DNA of 49,077 nt from NCBI GenBank assembly GCA_028685665.1, contig JAQUDN010000004.1, forward strand, positions 1-49,077, in the 5' to 3' direction. Every line of letters begins with the position of its first letter. Positions within the stretch are counted from its first letter, which is position 1. This DNA comes from Burkholderiaceae bacterium (GTDB taxonomy: Bacteria > Pseudomonadota > Gammaproteobacteria > Burkholderiales > Burkholderiaceae_C). The translations under genes and the position numbers were made by a program. Below, piece by piece: positions 29,087-39,651 of this stretch. Under the pieces are notes generated by a model that saw only the letters and a list, made by a program, of their open reading frames with translations, did not search any database and was not told the origin of the DNA.

Positions 29087-29171
29087 TGCGGTGACTGCGG
29101 ACATCAAGGACTGTTCACACCTGAAAAATTCCTCCGCAGGCGAATCATCAACCAATTATTGTTAAAAATTA

Positions 29172-29460
29172 GCTGGATGCCGACATTCCGCTGAAGGCGG
29201 CAGAAGACAAGTGGCTACGGAGCGCAAAGATCGAAACCATCATTTCCGTGCCCGCCATCGAGGCCACCTTGCTGACCCTTCTTGGCCAGCACGCACCGCA
29301 TCTCACAGCGATGTGCAAAAACGCGCTGCAAAAGCATGCGCCAGGAGACCCCACGGACGCCCGCTACGACACGAGGCATTTTCCGCTCCCCGCGCTGGAG
29401 CAAGTTCGTAGCAAGATTCCGGCGCTCAAGGCGCTGGTCGCGGCGGTCCGTACGGAATAG
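29172..29460 (+). pseudogene. Possible 5'-truncated gene fragment, unknown family
   Basis: Open frame directly after a stop: LDADIPLKAAEDKWLRSAKIETIISVPAIEATLLTLLGQHAPHLTAMCKNALQKHAPGDPTDARYDTRHFPLPALEQVRSKIPALKALVAAVRTE*; only an internal ATG (29248). Confidence 0.3.
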
Positions 29461-29837
29461 GCCAGAACCCCTGGCCCCCACAGCCTCCATCGATCACGGG
29501 TACCCAGACGGCTACCTGGCGCGCTTGGACTGTCTGGCCAACAACGCAGCAGGCCATGCCGTGTCCGAGAGCCTGGCGCTGCAGCAGCGGATTGACAAGG
29601 GCCATGCCGACACAGACCGCCCCCGGGGTGAGCCCAGGCACCTGGCGGGCGTGGAGCCTCCCCGGGAACCGCACAGCGGGGGGTGCTTTGCGGAGCAAAC
29701 GCTCTGTCTGGCCTAGCTGACACCGCCCCACTCCCGGGGCCTGGGGCTGGATGGCATGCCCAGGACACCGCTTCGTCACACCGCGGTCATCCCAGTCGCC
29801 TAGCCTCGCGGGTTTCCCACCGCTTTAGGATGTTTGC

Positions 29838-30992
29838 ATGATCCGCACCCCTGCCCTTGCCCCGCTCGTTTGCGCCCTGAGCGCCGCCCTCAGCCTCAGC
29901 GCCTGCGGTGGCAGCGATGATCCCACCTGGCCCCCCGAGCGCGCCGTGATTGCCCACCGGGGCGCCTCGGCGCTGCGCCCGGAGCACACGCTGGCCGCCT
30001 ACCAAAAGGCCATTGACGACGGCGCCGACATCATCGAGCCCGACCTGGTCATCACCAAGGACGGCGTGCTGGTCTCCCGCCACGAAAACGCCATCGCCAT
30101 CCTGAACGCCGATGGTTCGGTGCGCGAGGCCACCACCAATGTGATCGACCGCCCTGAATTCGCCAACCGCAAGACCACCAAGACCATCGACGGCACCGCC
30201 ATCACGGGCTGGTTCACCGAAGACTTCACGCTGGCCGAGCTGAAAACCCTGCGCGCCCGCGAGCGCATTCCGGCGATCCGTCCGGCCAACACGGCGTTCA
30301 ACGACCAGTTCCCGGTGGCCACGCTGCAGGAAATCATCGACCTGGCCAAGGCCCAGTCGGTGGCCAAGGGCCGCACCATCGGCATCGAGCCCGAGACCAA
30401 GCACCCCACTTATTTCCAGTCGATCGGCCTGCCGCTCGAAAAGCCGCTGCTGGCCACGCTGGAGAAGAACGACTGGAACCACCGGAACGCTCCGGTCATC
30501 GTGCAGTCTTTTGAAGTCACCAACCTCAAGGACCTGAGCAAGCTCACCACCGTGCGCCTGGCGCAGCTGGTCAGCAACAACGGCCGGCCCTACGACTTCG
30601 TGGTGCAGGGTGCGTCCAATACCCGCAGCTATGCCGACCTGGTCACCCCCGCCGGCCTGAAGGACATCGCCACCTACGCTTATGCCGTGGCGCCGTTCAA
30701 GGAATTGATCATTCCCTTCGTGCGCGACGCCGCCGGCGTGCCCACGGGCCTGGGCCAGCCCACCGAGGTGGTCAAGAACGCGCAAGCGGCTGGCCTGAAG
30801 GTGCACAGCTGGACCTTCCGCCCCGAAAACAGCTTCCTGCCCACCGCGCTCAAGGGCAACCCGGCCAGCGACCCCACCGCACGCGGCAACAGCGTGGCCG
30901 AGATCCAGGCGTACCTCAAGACCGGCCTGAATGGTTTCTTCACCGACGACTCCGCCGTGGGCCGCCTGGCGGTGGACACCTTCAAGCCGTAA
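29838..30992 (+). CDS. glpQ: Periplasmic glycerophosphodiester phosphodiesterase (lipoprotein)
   Basis: SLSACGGSDD lipobox; VIAHRGASALRPEHTLAAYQKAIDDGADIIEPDLVITKDGVLVSRHEN. Confidence 0.92.
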   Translation: MIRTPALAPLVCALSAALSLSACGGSDDPTWPPERAVIAHRGASALRPEHTLAAYQKAIDDGADIIEPDLVITKDGVLVSRHENAIAILNADGSVREATTNVIDRPEFANRKTTKTIDGTAITGWFTEDFTLAELKTLRARERIPAIRPANTAFNDQFPVATLQEIIDLAKAQSVAKGRTIGIEPETKHPTYFQSIGLPLEKPLLATLEKNDWNHRNAPVIVQSFEVTNLKDLSKLTTVRLAQLVSNNGRPYDFVVQGASNTRSYADLVTPAGLKDIATYAYAVAPFKELIIPFVRDAAGVPTGLGQPTEVVKNAQAAGLKVHSWTFRPENSFLPTALKGNPASDPTARGNSVAEIQAYLKTGLNGFFTDDSAVGRLAVDTFKP

Positions 30993-31013
30993 ACGGCGCT
31001 TTCACGCCCTCCA

Positions 31014-31682
31014 TCAAACCGCCTTGACCAGGGGCATGGCCTCGGGGCCAGCTGCATGTAGGCTGTGAAAGCGATAGAGCGCCCCATGCAAACGGGCCAC
31101 GTCTGGCTGCAACCACAGCAGCCAAGTCTCGGACTCTCTGACCAAGGCTGGCAAATTGGGCCAGTACCAGACCGGCTCGTGGTGGAACACGCGGTTGCGC
31201 AAGGTGCGAAGCCGCGCCGCGTAGGGAGATTGATCCTTGCGCGTGCGCAGCTTACGTGGGGCATGGGCAAAGATTTGGGGCGCCAGCACGGGCCACAAGG
31301 TACGGCTGCGCTCGTAGCGAACATCCAACAGGCTGGTCCAAAACCCGAAAGTCAGCTCTGCCACCATCCGGCCGGGGGTCGGGGCCATCCGGTGGCGGAC
31401 GATTTTCTGCCGGGCCTCCGTCACCTTGGCAGCATCCCGCGGATCCAACCAAGTGTCGTCATACCAATCCTGCCGCTGGAAATGCTGGCTCAACACCTGA
31501 TGGAAACGATTGCGCAAGGTGACCTCGCTGAAGTTGAGCAGGGGGTACAGGCTCTCACAGAGGGCAATGTTCCACAGGTACAGGGCAAGGGCCTTGTCCC
31601 GATTGCCAGCGGCGTGGTCGAGGTAGGGCGCCAAGCGCTCGAGCGCAAAAGCCGCCTCCATCTCGGACCAAGTGACGGTCAT
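31014..31682 (-). CDS. Abi-like protein (AbiD/AbiF, Abi_2-type), HEPN candidate
   Basis: MTVTWSEMEAAFALERLAPYLDHAAGNRDKALALYLWNIALCESLYPLLNFSEVTLRNRFHQVL...FGFWTSLL...RLRTLRNRVFHHEPVWYW (RNRVFH = Rx4H). Longer start possible to 31772. Confidence 0.75.
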   Translation of the reverse strand: MTVTWSEMEAAFALERLAPYLDHAAGNRDKALALYLWNIALCESLYPLLNFSEVTLRNRFHQVLSQHFQRQDWYDDTWLDPRDAAKVTEARQKIVRHRMAPTPGRMVAELTFGFWTSLLDVRYERSRTLWPVLAPQIFAHAPRKLRTRKDQSPYAARLRTLRNRVFHHEPVWYWPNLPALVRESETWLLWLQPDVARLHGALYRFHSLHAAGPEAMPLVKAV

Positions 31683-31961
31683 GGTGGACGCGGTTGGAAC
31701 GTGGCTGCTGGCGCTTGGCGATGACATGAAAGACCTTCCGGTGTGGCCCCAGACGCAGCAGCGGAGCTGCAAATCGGCGGCGTTGGTGTGCTACATTTCG
31801 CGCGCAGTCCCCGGGCGATTCCTCTCCCAGATTCCAACGAGTCTGGTGATGAACCCGGGGTTAGTTTTTTGGGGACCAGGTTGCGACGGCGCGCCTGAAG
31901 TGTCCCACGGGGACGACACGACACCCCAAGCGGCCCGCAGCACCCTGCGACAATCGCCCGC

Positions 31962-33083
31962 ATGACTTCCACCGCCTTCGCCCCCCTGCACAACGACACC
32001 TTTTTGCGCGCCTGCCGCCGCCAGGCCACCGACTACACGCCCCTGTGGCTGATGCGCCAGGCCGGCCGCTACCTGCCGGAATACAAGGCCACGCGCGCCC
32101 AGGCCGGCAGCTTCATGGGGCTGGCCACCAACGTCGATTACGCCACCGAGGTCACGCTGCAGCCCCTGGAGCGCTTTCCGCTGGACGCCGCCATCTTGTT
32201 CAGCGACATCCTCACCGTGCCCGACGCCATGGGCCTGGGCCTGAGCTTTGCCGAGGGCGAGGGCCCGCGCTTCGCCCAGGTGGTGCGCGACGAGGCGGCG
32301 GTGAATCAACTCGCCGTGCCGGACATGGACAAGCTGCGCTATGTGTTCGACGCCGTCACCAGCATCCGCAAAGCGCTGAACGGCCGCGTGCCGCTGATCG
32401 GCTTCTCGGGCAGCCCCTGGACACTGGCCTGCTACATGGTCGAGGGCAAGGGCAGCGACGACTACCGCCGGGTCAAGACGCTGATGTACAGCCGCCCCGA
32501 CCTGATGCACCGCATCCTGGCCATCAACGCCGACAGCGTGGCGCAGTACCTGAACGCGCAGATCGACGCCGGCGCCCAGGCGGTGATGATTTTTGACAGC
32601 TGGGGCGGCGTGCTGGCCGATGGCGCCTTCCAGGCCTTCAGCCTGGCCTACACCGCCCGCGTGCTGGCGCAATTGAAGCGCACGGGCGTCGATGGGCAGG
32701 ACGTGCCGCGCATCGTCTTCACCAAGGGCGGCGCGCTGTGGCTGGACGACATGAACGGCCTGGATTGCGAAGTGCTGGGCCTGGACTGGACGGCCAACCT
32801 GGGCAAGGCCCGCGCCCTGGTCGGCGGCGCGGTGGGCGGCCCCGGCAAGGCGCTGCAGGGCAATATCGACCCGAACGTGCTGTTTGCCCCGCCCGCGCAG
32901 ATCGCCACCGAGGTGGCCCGGGTGCTGGACAGCTTTGGCGCGCCCCACACCGACAAGACCACCACCGGCCCCACCCACATCTTCAACCTGGGCCATGGCA
33001 TCAGCCAGTTCACCCCGCCCGAGCACGTGGCCGCGCTGGTGGAGGCGGTGCACCGCCATTCGCGCGCGCAACGCCAGGGGTGA
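31962..33083 (+). CDS. hemE: Uroporphyrinogen decarboxylase
   Basis: 373 aa; [66 protein letters not shown]. Confidence 0.98.
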   Translation: MTSTAFAPLHNDTFLRACRRQATDYTPLWLMRQAGRYLPEYKATRAQAGSFMGLATNVDYATEVTLQPLERFPLDAAILFSDILTVPDAMGLGLSFAEGEGPRFAQVVRDEAAVNQLAVPDMDKLRYVFDAVTSIRKALNGRVPLIGFSGSPWTLACYMVEGKGSDDYRRVKTLMYSRPDLMHRILAINADSVAQYLNAQIDAGAQAVMIFDSWGGVLADGAFQAFSLAYTARVLAQLKRTGVDGQDVPRIVFTKGGALWLDDMNGLDCEVLGLDWTANLGKARALVGGAVGGPGKALQGNIDPNVLFAPPAQIATEVARVLDSFGAPHTDKTTTGPTHIFNLGHGISQFTPPEHVAALVEAVHRHSRAQRQG

Positions 33084-33119
33084 AGGGCCGCCTTGCCCAC
33101 TGCCCAAACAAGAGGCAAT

Positions 33120-33735
33120 GCGACTTATGCACAGCGGCAGGACAAGTCGCTTGGGGATTTTCAGGGGATTTCCATCGGGCCTGAAAATCCAAAAACCGTG
33201 ATAAACCCTTGATTCATTTGATTTTTTTGATAGCAAGCGGCCGCCCTCTGCCCCACTCCGCGCCCCACCAGGCCCCATGGCAAGGATTCCATGCCAGGGA
33301 TGTCAACAAAGTTATCCACAGAAATCCGGAAAAACCTCCCAAAGCCCTTGCAGATCAAGCACTTGCGCACACCGGGCCCGAAAAGCCCGGGGTTTTTCTG
33401 CCTTGCCTAGCATATTTCGGCCGAAATGGCAGGCTCCCAGCCCTTTGCCCCAGGCACTTATGCACACCAAGAAGCCAGCGACCCGGGAAAATACACCGTC
33501 TCCCAGACCCTCTGGGCCGGGGAACACCCGAAAGAAAGATCGTTGATTCATAAAGGTTTTTTCTGCATGCCGATTTTGTGGGCAATCTGCTGTGCGCTCC
33601 ATTTGGCGCGGCTTGCGCGGGCATCGCGACAGGATGTCAACAAAGTTATCCACAGAAACCTGGGATATCTGCCAAAAACCCAATGGCGTCAACGACTTAG
33701 CCCCCGCCTTTGAAAATCCACTGTCACAACGCCCG
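33120..33735. repeat. Tandem imperfect duplication, ~334 bp period, with DnaA-box-like sites
   Basis: TTATGCACA at 33125 and 33458; TTGATTCAT at 33209 and 33543; GGATGTCAACAAAGTTATCCACAGAAA at 33298 and 33632; all offset by 333-334 bp. Confidence 0.8.
33372..33397 (+). terminator. Rho-independent terminator-like hairpin between the two repeat copies
   Basis: CCGGGC-CCGAAAA-GCCCGG-GG-TTTTT. Confidence 0.65.
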
Positions 33736-33743
33736 CTAACGCC

Positions 33744-35879
33744 GTGTCTGCCCTTTCCTTCACCGTCCAGGTGGCCTTGCACACCCCGTCGCACAGCGGG
33801 GTCGGCGACCTGCTGAGCTATGCCTGCGAGCGCCCGCTGCCCCCCGGCACCCTGGTGCGCGTGCCGCTGGGCTCGCGCGAGGTGCTGGGCGTGGTCTGGG
33901 AAGCCGCCGAAGGGCCAGGCGACGGGCCCGCCGACCGGGCCCTGCGCCCGGTGGCGGGCGTGCTCGACGGCCTGGCCCCCCTGGATGCCGGCTGGCGGCG
34001 CCTGGTGGGTTTTGCGGCGCGCTACTACCAGCGCGCGCTGGGCGAGGTCGCGCTCGCCGCCCTGCCGCCGCAGCTGCGCGATTTGCGCCCCGAGCAGCTG
34101 GCCCGCCGCCTGCGCCGCCCGGGGCCGGCCGACGGGACCGCAGCAGAGACTATCAAAAACATAGCGCTCAGCGCAGAGCAGGAAAGCGTCAGAGCCCAAA
34201 TCTCTGCCGAAAAAGGCCCGTTCCTGCTGTTTGGCAGCACGGGCAGCGGCAAGACCGAGGTCTACCTGCGCTGCGTGCAGGAGGTGCTCGAAGCCGACCC
34301 GGGCGATGGCCTACCGGCCCAGGCGCTGGTGATGGTGCCCGAGATCAACCTCACGCAGCAGCTCGAAGAGCGCTTCACCTCGCGCTTTACCGGCCGCTTT
34401 GGCGCCGGCGCCGTGGTGTCGCTGCACAGCGGCATGACCCACCCCCAGCGCCTCAAGAGCTGGCTGGCGGCGCATTCGGGCCAAGCGCGCATCGTGCTGG
34501 GCACGCGCATGGCGGTGTTTGCCAGCCTGCCCGGGCTGAAGATGATCGTGGTCGATGAAGAGCACGACCCCAGTTACAAGCAGCAGGAAGGGGCCCGCTA
34601 CTCGGCGCGCGACCTGGCCCTGTGGCGCGGGCATGCCCAGGGCGCCAAAGTGCTGCTGGGCTCGGCCACGCCCTCGCTGGAGAGCTGGCATGCCAGCCGG
34701 CCCGCCACCCCCGAAGACCCGGGCGGCGGGCGCTATGTGCGCCTGCACATGCCCAGCCGCATTGGCGCGGGCGAGCTGCCCAAGGTGCGCCGGGTGGACA
34801 TGAACCAGCAGCCCCGGCGCACGGTGTTCTCGGCGCCGCTGCTGGCGGCCATCACCGAGCGCATCGCGCGCGGCGAGCAGTGCATGGTGCTGCTGAACCG
34901 GCGTGGCTACGCCCCGGTGCTGCACTGCGCCGACTGCGAATGGAAGAGCGACTGCCCCCACTGCAGCGCCTTTCAGGTCTTCCACAAGCAGGACCGCACC
35001 CTGCGCTGCCACCACTGCGGCTACACCGTGCGCGTGCCCTGGGCCTGCCCCGGCTGCGGCAGCCCCGACATCGCCCCGATCGGCCGGGGCACCGAGCAGC
35101 TCGAAGAACAGCTGGGCACCCTGCTGGCCGGCGTGCTGCGCCCCGACGGCCAGCCGGTCCGCATCGCCCGCATCGATGCCGACACCACCCGGCTCAAGGG
35201 CGCGCTGGAAAGCCAGCTCGCGCAGGTGCATTCCGGCGAGGTCGATGTGCTGGTGGGCACGCAGATGATTGCCAAGGGGCATGACTTCCGGCGCATCACG
35301 CTGGTGGCGGCCGTGCAGCCCGATGGCGCGCTGTTCTCCAGCGACTTCCGGGCGCCCGAGCGGCTGTTTGCGCTGCTGATGCAGGCCGGCGGGCGCGCGG
35401 GGCGCGATGCCGCCTACATGGCCGCACAAGGCAGCCGCTGCGAGATGTGGGTGCAGAGCTTTCACCCCAAGCACGCGGTGTTCGAGGCGCTGCGCCAGCA
35501 CGACTACCCGGCGTTTGCCGCCCAGCAGCTCCAGGAACGCAAGGACGCGGCCATGCCGCCCTTCGCCTTCCAGGCCCTGGTGCGCGCCGACGCCCGCACC
35601 CAGGAGGTGGCCCAGGCCTTTCTGAGCGCCGCCAGCGCCGCCGCCCACGCGGCCGGCCTGCCGGGGCTGGAATGGGTCACGCTCTACCCCGCCGTGCCCC
35701 TGGCCATCCAGCGGGTGGCCAATGTCGAGCGGGCGCAGATGCTGCTGGAAAGCCCCCACCGCGCCGTGCTCCAGCGCTTTCTGGCCGCCTGGCAGCCGGT
35801 GCTGCAGGCCACCCGCAGCCAGCCCGAACACAAAGGCCTGGTCCGCTGGCTGGTGGATGTGGACCCGCTGACGATCTGA
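33744..35879 (+). CDS. priA: Primosomal protein N' (PriA helicase), GTG start
   Basis: 711 aa; LLFGSTGSGKTEVYLR, VVDEEHDPSYKQQEGARYSARDLA, zinc-binding CADCEWKSDCPHCSAF...CHHCGYTVRVPWACPGCGS, VLVGTQMIAKGHDF. Confidence 0.98.
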   Translation: MSALSFTVQVALHTPSHSGVGDLLSYACERPLPPGTLVRVPLGSREVLGVVWEAAEGPGDGPADRALRPVAGVLDGLAPLDAGWRRLVGFAARYYQRALGEVALAALPPQLRDLRPEQLARRLRRPGPADGTAAETIKNIALSAEQESVRAQISAEKGPFLLFGSTGSGKTEVYLRCVQEVLEADPGDGLPAQALVMVPEINLTQQLEERFTSRFTGRFGAGAVVSLHSGMTHPQRLKSWLAAHSGQARIVLGTRMAVFASLPGLKMIVVDEEHDPSYKQQEGARYSARDLALWRGHAQGAKVLLGSATPSLESWHASRPATPEDPGGGRYVRLHMPSRIGAGELPKVRRVDMNQQPRRTVFSAPLLAAITERIARGEQCMVLLNRRGYAPVLHCADCEWKSDCPHCSAFQVFHKQDRTLRCHHCGYTVRVPWACPGCGSPDIAPIGRGTEQLEEQLGTLLAGVLRPDGQPVRIARIDADTTRLKGALESQLAQVHSGEVDVLVGTQMIAKGHDFRRITLVAAVQPDGALFSSDFRAPERLFALLMQAGGRAGRDAAYMAAQGSRCEMWVQSFHPKHAVFEALRQHDYPAFAAQQLQERKDAAMPPFAFQALVRADARTQEVAQAFLSAASAAAHAAGLPGLEWVTLYPAVPLAIQRVANVERAQMLLESPHRAVLQRFLAAWQPVLQATRSQPEHKGLVRWLVDVDPLTI

Positions 35880-35889
35880 CGCGGCGGGT

Positions 35890-37017
35890 TCACCGCAGGG
35901 CCGAGATTTCCCGGCGCTTGATCAGGCGGGAACGCAGGACATTGCGGCTGATGCCCAGGAGCTTGGCAGCCTGCACCTGGTTGCGGTGGCAGAAGTCGAA
36001 GGCCGTGCGCATGACCGCCTCCTCGATCTTGTCAAACAGGCCGTCCGGCTCCTCCTCGAACAGGCTGCGCAGGGCGGCTTCCAGGGCCTGAAGGGGCAGG
36101 GCATCGTCGGGCAAGACCCCGTCCTCCGAGGCCGTGCGCTTGAGGGCCAGGGGCGACAAGTGCAGGTCATGGGCCGTGAGCACCTCCCCCGGGCAGATCA
36201 GCAGGGCATGGTGGATCACGTTCTCCAGTTCCCGAATGTTCCCGGGCCAGGCATGTTCGCGCAGCTTGCGCTCCGCCCCCGGATCGAGCTGGCTGGCGCC
36301 ATAGCCCAGGCGGCGGCGGTATTCATCAATGAAATAGCGGGCCAAGGGAAGGATGTCGCCGGGCCGGTCCCGCAGCGTGGGCAAAGCCAGGTGCACGACA
36401 TGCAGGCGGTAGTACAGGTCTTCCCGGAAATGCCCGGCCGCCACGGCGTCCTGCAAGCGCACATTGGTGGCGGCCACCAGGCGCACGTTGATGGGAATGC
36501 TTTTGCGCGAGCCCAGCCGCACCACCTCGCGCTCCTGCAGGACGCGCAGCAGCTTGACCTGGATGGACAAAGGCAGGTCACCGATTTCATCCAGGAAGAG
36601 CGTGCCGCCGTGGGCCGCCTCGAACCACCCGGGCTTGGCGCCAAAGGCGCCGGTGAAAGCGCCTTTTTCATGGCCGAACAGCTCGCTTTCGACCAGGTTT
36701 TCAGAAAACGCACCGCAGTTGACGGCGACAAAAGGCCCGTCCTTGCGGCGGCTCAGATCGTGCACATGGCGGGCAATCAGCTCTTTGCCCGTTCCCGTCT
36801 CGCCAATGATCAGGACATTGGCATCACTGGGGGCCACCATGCGGATGCGCTGCAGCAGGGCCAGGGACTGCGGATCTTCAAACACCTGGGCCGTCGCCCG
36901 GATCGACGTGGTGTGCTTGCGCGGATCGGGCAAGGTCAAAAGCCCGGGCGGCTCCCAGGACGGGGGGGACAGATCCGGCGCACTGAAAGCAGAAAGGGGG
37001 CGAAGGGTCGATGTCAT
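35890..37017 (-). CDS. sfnR: Sigma-54-dependent transcriptional activator lacking an N-terminal sensor domain (SfnR-like)
   Basis: [27 protein letters not shown] motif, [33 protein letters not shown], Fis-type C-terminus; start overlaps the upstream gene stop (ATGA). Confidence 0.85.
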   Translation of the reverse strand: MTSTLRPLSAFSAPDLSPPSWEPPGLLTLPDPRKHTTSIRATAQVFEDPQSLALLQRIRMVAPSDANVLIIGETGTGKELIARHVHDLSRRKDGPFVAVNCGAFSENLVESELFGHEKGAFTGAFGAKPGWFEAAHGGTLFLDEIGDLPLSIQVKLLRVLQEREVVRLGSRKSIPINVRLVAATNVRLQDAVAAGHFREDLYYRLHVVHLALPTLRDRPGDILPLARYFIDEYRRRLGYGASQLDPGAERKLREHAWPGNIRELENVIHHALLICPGEVLTAHDLHLSPLALKRTASEDGVLPDDALPLQALEAALRSLFEEEPDGLFDKIEEAVMRTAFDFCHRNQVQAAKLLGISRNVLRSRLIKRREISALR

Positions 37018-38237
37018 GAGTAGAACGTAGGCTGGGGGTGTTTCTGTTTCAGGGCCCACTCGCCGATCTCGCGCACCTTGTAGGCCACGGGGTCGTGCAG
37101 GGTATGGGTCCGCAAATTGCGCCAATGCCGGTCGAGCCGCAGGTCGCCATGGGTGGCGCGGGCACCGGCCACATCAAACATGCGCGTACAGAGATCCAGG
37201 CCGGTGCGCGTGGCCGCCACCTTGGCCGTGGCCACGGAGACGGCCACCTGGCCGCGCTCGGCCTCGGTCAGCGCCGCGCCCCGCAGCCAGGCGGCATCCA
37301 GCTGGTCGGCGGCGCGGTCCGCCAGCACACGCACCCCTTCAAGACCGACCCAGAAATCACCGTAGTGCTGCAGCACATAAGGATCGTCCTGCACATGGTC
37401 CACCCGGGCCTGGTGCCAGGGACGTGCTTCGTTCAAGGTGTAGTACCTGGCGTCCTGGAAGGCGGCCTCCGCAATCCCCAGATAGATATTGGCCAGGACC
37501 AGCTGCGAGACCAGCGGGCGCAGGCAGGCCAAGGGGGTGGACAGCGGCCCGGGATCGGACAGGACTTCGTGCCGCTCGATGCGCACTTTTTCAAAAACCA
37601 CGCTCCCGCTGTCCGTCTGCCGCTGGCCGATGTTGTTCCAGTCGGGCACCACGAAAACGCCGCTGCGGGCCGTGGGCAGCGCCGCGACCACCAGGGCGCC
37701 GGTCTGGGCATCCCGGGCGGACGCCACCAGCATCTCGGAATCCAGGGCCCCGGAACAAAAGCTCTTGGGCCCGGTGAATTCATGCCACGCCCCGTGGGGG
37801 CTGCTCACCGTGCGGTCGTCCAGCGGATTCAGGGCGTTCCCCCAGAACCAGCGATGGCGCGCGGTCTGCTCCATCCAGGGCTGCCATTGCGCGGGACGGG
37901 CGAACAAGCGCACGGTGGCCAGCATGAGGTGGTGGAAACCGAAGACATGCGCCAGCGAGCTGTCGCCCTGGGCCAGCCGGCGCACCACGTCCAGGGTCTC
38001 GCGCCAGCTTCCACCGCCACCGCCCCACTCCGCGGGAATGCTCAAGGCCAGCAGACCGCTGGCGCGCAGGAGATCCCGCTCGGCCTTGGGCGTCCCGCCC
38101 CGGGCATCGCGCTCGACCGCCGTGCGCGCAAAAAGCTGCGCCAGCCGGTCCGCCACCGCAGACGCGGCCTCCGGCTGCGGGGGCTGGGGCGGGGACGCCA
38201 GGACCGGGGAGCCCTCGGGAGAAAAAACAGAATTCAC
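37014..38237 (-). CDS. Acyl-CoA-dehydrogenase-fold flavoprotein (SfnB/DszC/MsuC-like)
   Basis: GTG start 38237; [51 protein letters not shown]-terminal [42 protein letters not shown]. Confidence 0.85.
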   Translation of the reverse strand: MNSVFSPEGSPVLASPPQPPQPEAASAVADRLAQLFARTAVERDARGGTPKAERDLLRASGLLALSIPAEWGGGGGSWRETLDVVRRLAQGDSSLAHVFGFHHLMLATVRLFARPAQWQPWMEQTARHRWFWGNALNPLDDRTVSSPHGAWHEFTGPKSFCSGALDSEMLVASARDAQTGALVVAALPTARSGVFVVPDWNNIGQRQTDSGSVVFEKVRIERHEVLSDPGPLSTPLACLRPLVSQLVLANIYLGIAEAAFQDARYYTLNEARPWHQARVDHVQDDPYVLQHYGDFWVGLEGVRVLADRAADQLDAAWLRGAALTEAERGQVAVSVATAKVAATRTGLDLCTRMFDVAGARATHGDLRLDRHWRNLRTHTLHDPVAYKVREIGEWALKQKHPQPTFYS

Positions 38238-38463
38238 GATGGAGGACGGCGTTGCGCACGGCTGCTGATGAGGCAGCAACTCTCTGCGTCCACCCCGGTT
38301 TGCACAATGATTTTTTGCGCATATGGATACATGATTTGCCTCTGCCGCAGCAGCCACGCCCCGCGCTGCACCCCCAGCAGCAACCGTGCTGGGCACTTGC
38401 GGCCTCTGCAGCACAAAAGGCAGCACAAAGGCAGCGCAAGGCCGGGGCTGCAGGAGAAAAGAC

Positions 38464-38479
38464 TGGCACGTTCCGTGCT
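38464..38479 (+). promoter_or_regulatory. Sigma-54 (-24/-12) promoter candidate upstream of the ssuD/msuD-like gene
   Basis: TGGCACGTTCCGTGCT: GG-N10-GC, 39 bp before the ATG. Confidence 0.6.
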
Positions 38480-38517
38480 CAAGACACCCCCTGCTCCACT
38501 GCCCTGCCCCGTCCACC

Positions 38518-39651
38518 ATGCATCTCTTCTGGTTTCTCCCCACCCATGGCGACAGCCGCTACCTTGGAACCACCCACGGAGCCCGCGCCGTCGATCATGG
38601 CTATCTCAAACAGGTGGCCCAGGCCGCCGACCGCCTGGGCTACGAAGGCGTGCTGATTCCCACAGGCCGGTCGTGCGAAGACTCCTGGGTGGTGGCCGCG
38701 TCATTGATGCCCTTCACCGAGCGCCTGAAGTTCCTGGTGGCCATCCGGCCGGGCACCATCTCGCCCACCGTCTCGGCACGCCAGGCCGCCACCCTGGACC
38801 GCTTCTCCAACGGCCGCCTGCTCATCAACGTGGTCACCGGCGGCGACCCCGACGAACAGCAGGGCGATGGCAGCTTTCTGACCCACGCCGAGCGCTACGA
38901 GGTGACCGAGGAATTCCTGCGCATCTGGCGGGGCGTGGCCCGGGGCGAGACCGTCCATTTCCACGGCAAACACCTGCGCGTGGAAAACGCCAAGGCGCTC
39001 TATCCACCGATCCAGACGCCCTACCCCCCGCTGTGGTTTGGCGGCTCCTCGGAGCCGGCCATCGCCCTGGCGGGAGAGCAGGTGGATGTCTACCTGACCT
39101 GGGGTGAACCCCCTGCGGCCGTCGCCGAGAAAATCGCCCTGGCCCGCGCAGCGGCCGCCCGCCATGGACGGACCCTGAAATTCGGCATCCGCCTGCATGT
39201 GATCGTGCGGGAAACCAGCGCAGCGGCCTGGAAGGCCGCGGACGAACTCATCTCCCACGTCACCGACGACACCATTGCCTCGGCCCAGAAAGCCTTTGCC
39301 CGCTTTGATTCGGTGGGCCAGCAGCGCATGGCCGCCCTGCACGGGGGACGGCGTGACAGGCTGGAGGTCTCGCCCCATCTGTGGGCCGGTGTGGGACTGG
39401 TGCGCGGCGGGGCCGGCACGGCGCTGGTGGGCAATGCCGAGGAGGTGGCCGCACGCATCCGGGAGTACGCCGACCTGGGCATCGAGACCTTCATCCTCTC
39501 GGGCTACCCCCACCTGGAAGAGTCCTATCGCGTCGCCGAGCTGCTGTTTCCCCTGCTGCCCCTGGCCTACCGGCGCCCCACGGGCACCACCAACCTGACC
39601 GGCCCCTTTGGCGAAATGATCGCCAACGACCCAGTCCCCCAGCCTGTCTGA
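38518..39651 (+). CDS. FMNH2-dependent alkanesulfonate/methanesulfonate monooxygenase (SsuD/MsuD family)
   Basis: [23 protein letters not shown]...[39 protein letters not shown]...[18 protein letters not shown]. Confidence 0.95.
   Translation: MHLFWFLPTHGDSRYLGTTHGARAVDHGYLKQVAQAADRLGYEGVLIPTGRSCEDSWVVAASLMPFTERLKFLVAIRPGTISPTVSARQAATLDRFSNGRLLINVVTGGDPDEQQGDGSFLTHAERYEVTEEFLRIWRGVARGETVHFHGKHLRVENAKALYPPIQTPYPPLWFGGSSEPAIALAGEQVDVYLTWGEPPAAVAEKIALARAAAARHGRTLKFGIRLHVIVRETSAAAWKAADELISHVTDDTIASAQKAFARFDSVGQQRMAALHGGRRDRLEVSPHLWAGVGLVRGGAGTALVGNAEEVAARIREYADLGIETFILSGYPHLEESYRVAELLFPLLPLAYRRPTGTTNLTGPFGEMIANDPVPQPV

Noticed and set aside
29426-29779. Short ORFs on both strands in 29460-29830
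   Set aside because: No start/RBS support or recognisable domain; left as non-coding or decayed sequence.
33312-34199. 295-aa minus-strand ORF over the hemE-priA intergenic repeat
   Set aside because: Overlaps priA and the repeat; no recognisable domain; the repeat/DnaA-box explanation fits better.
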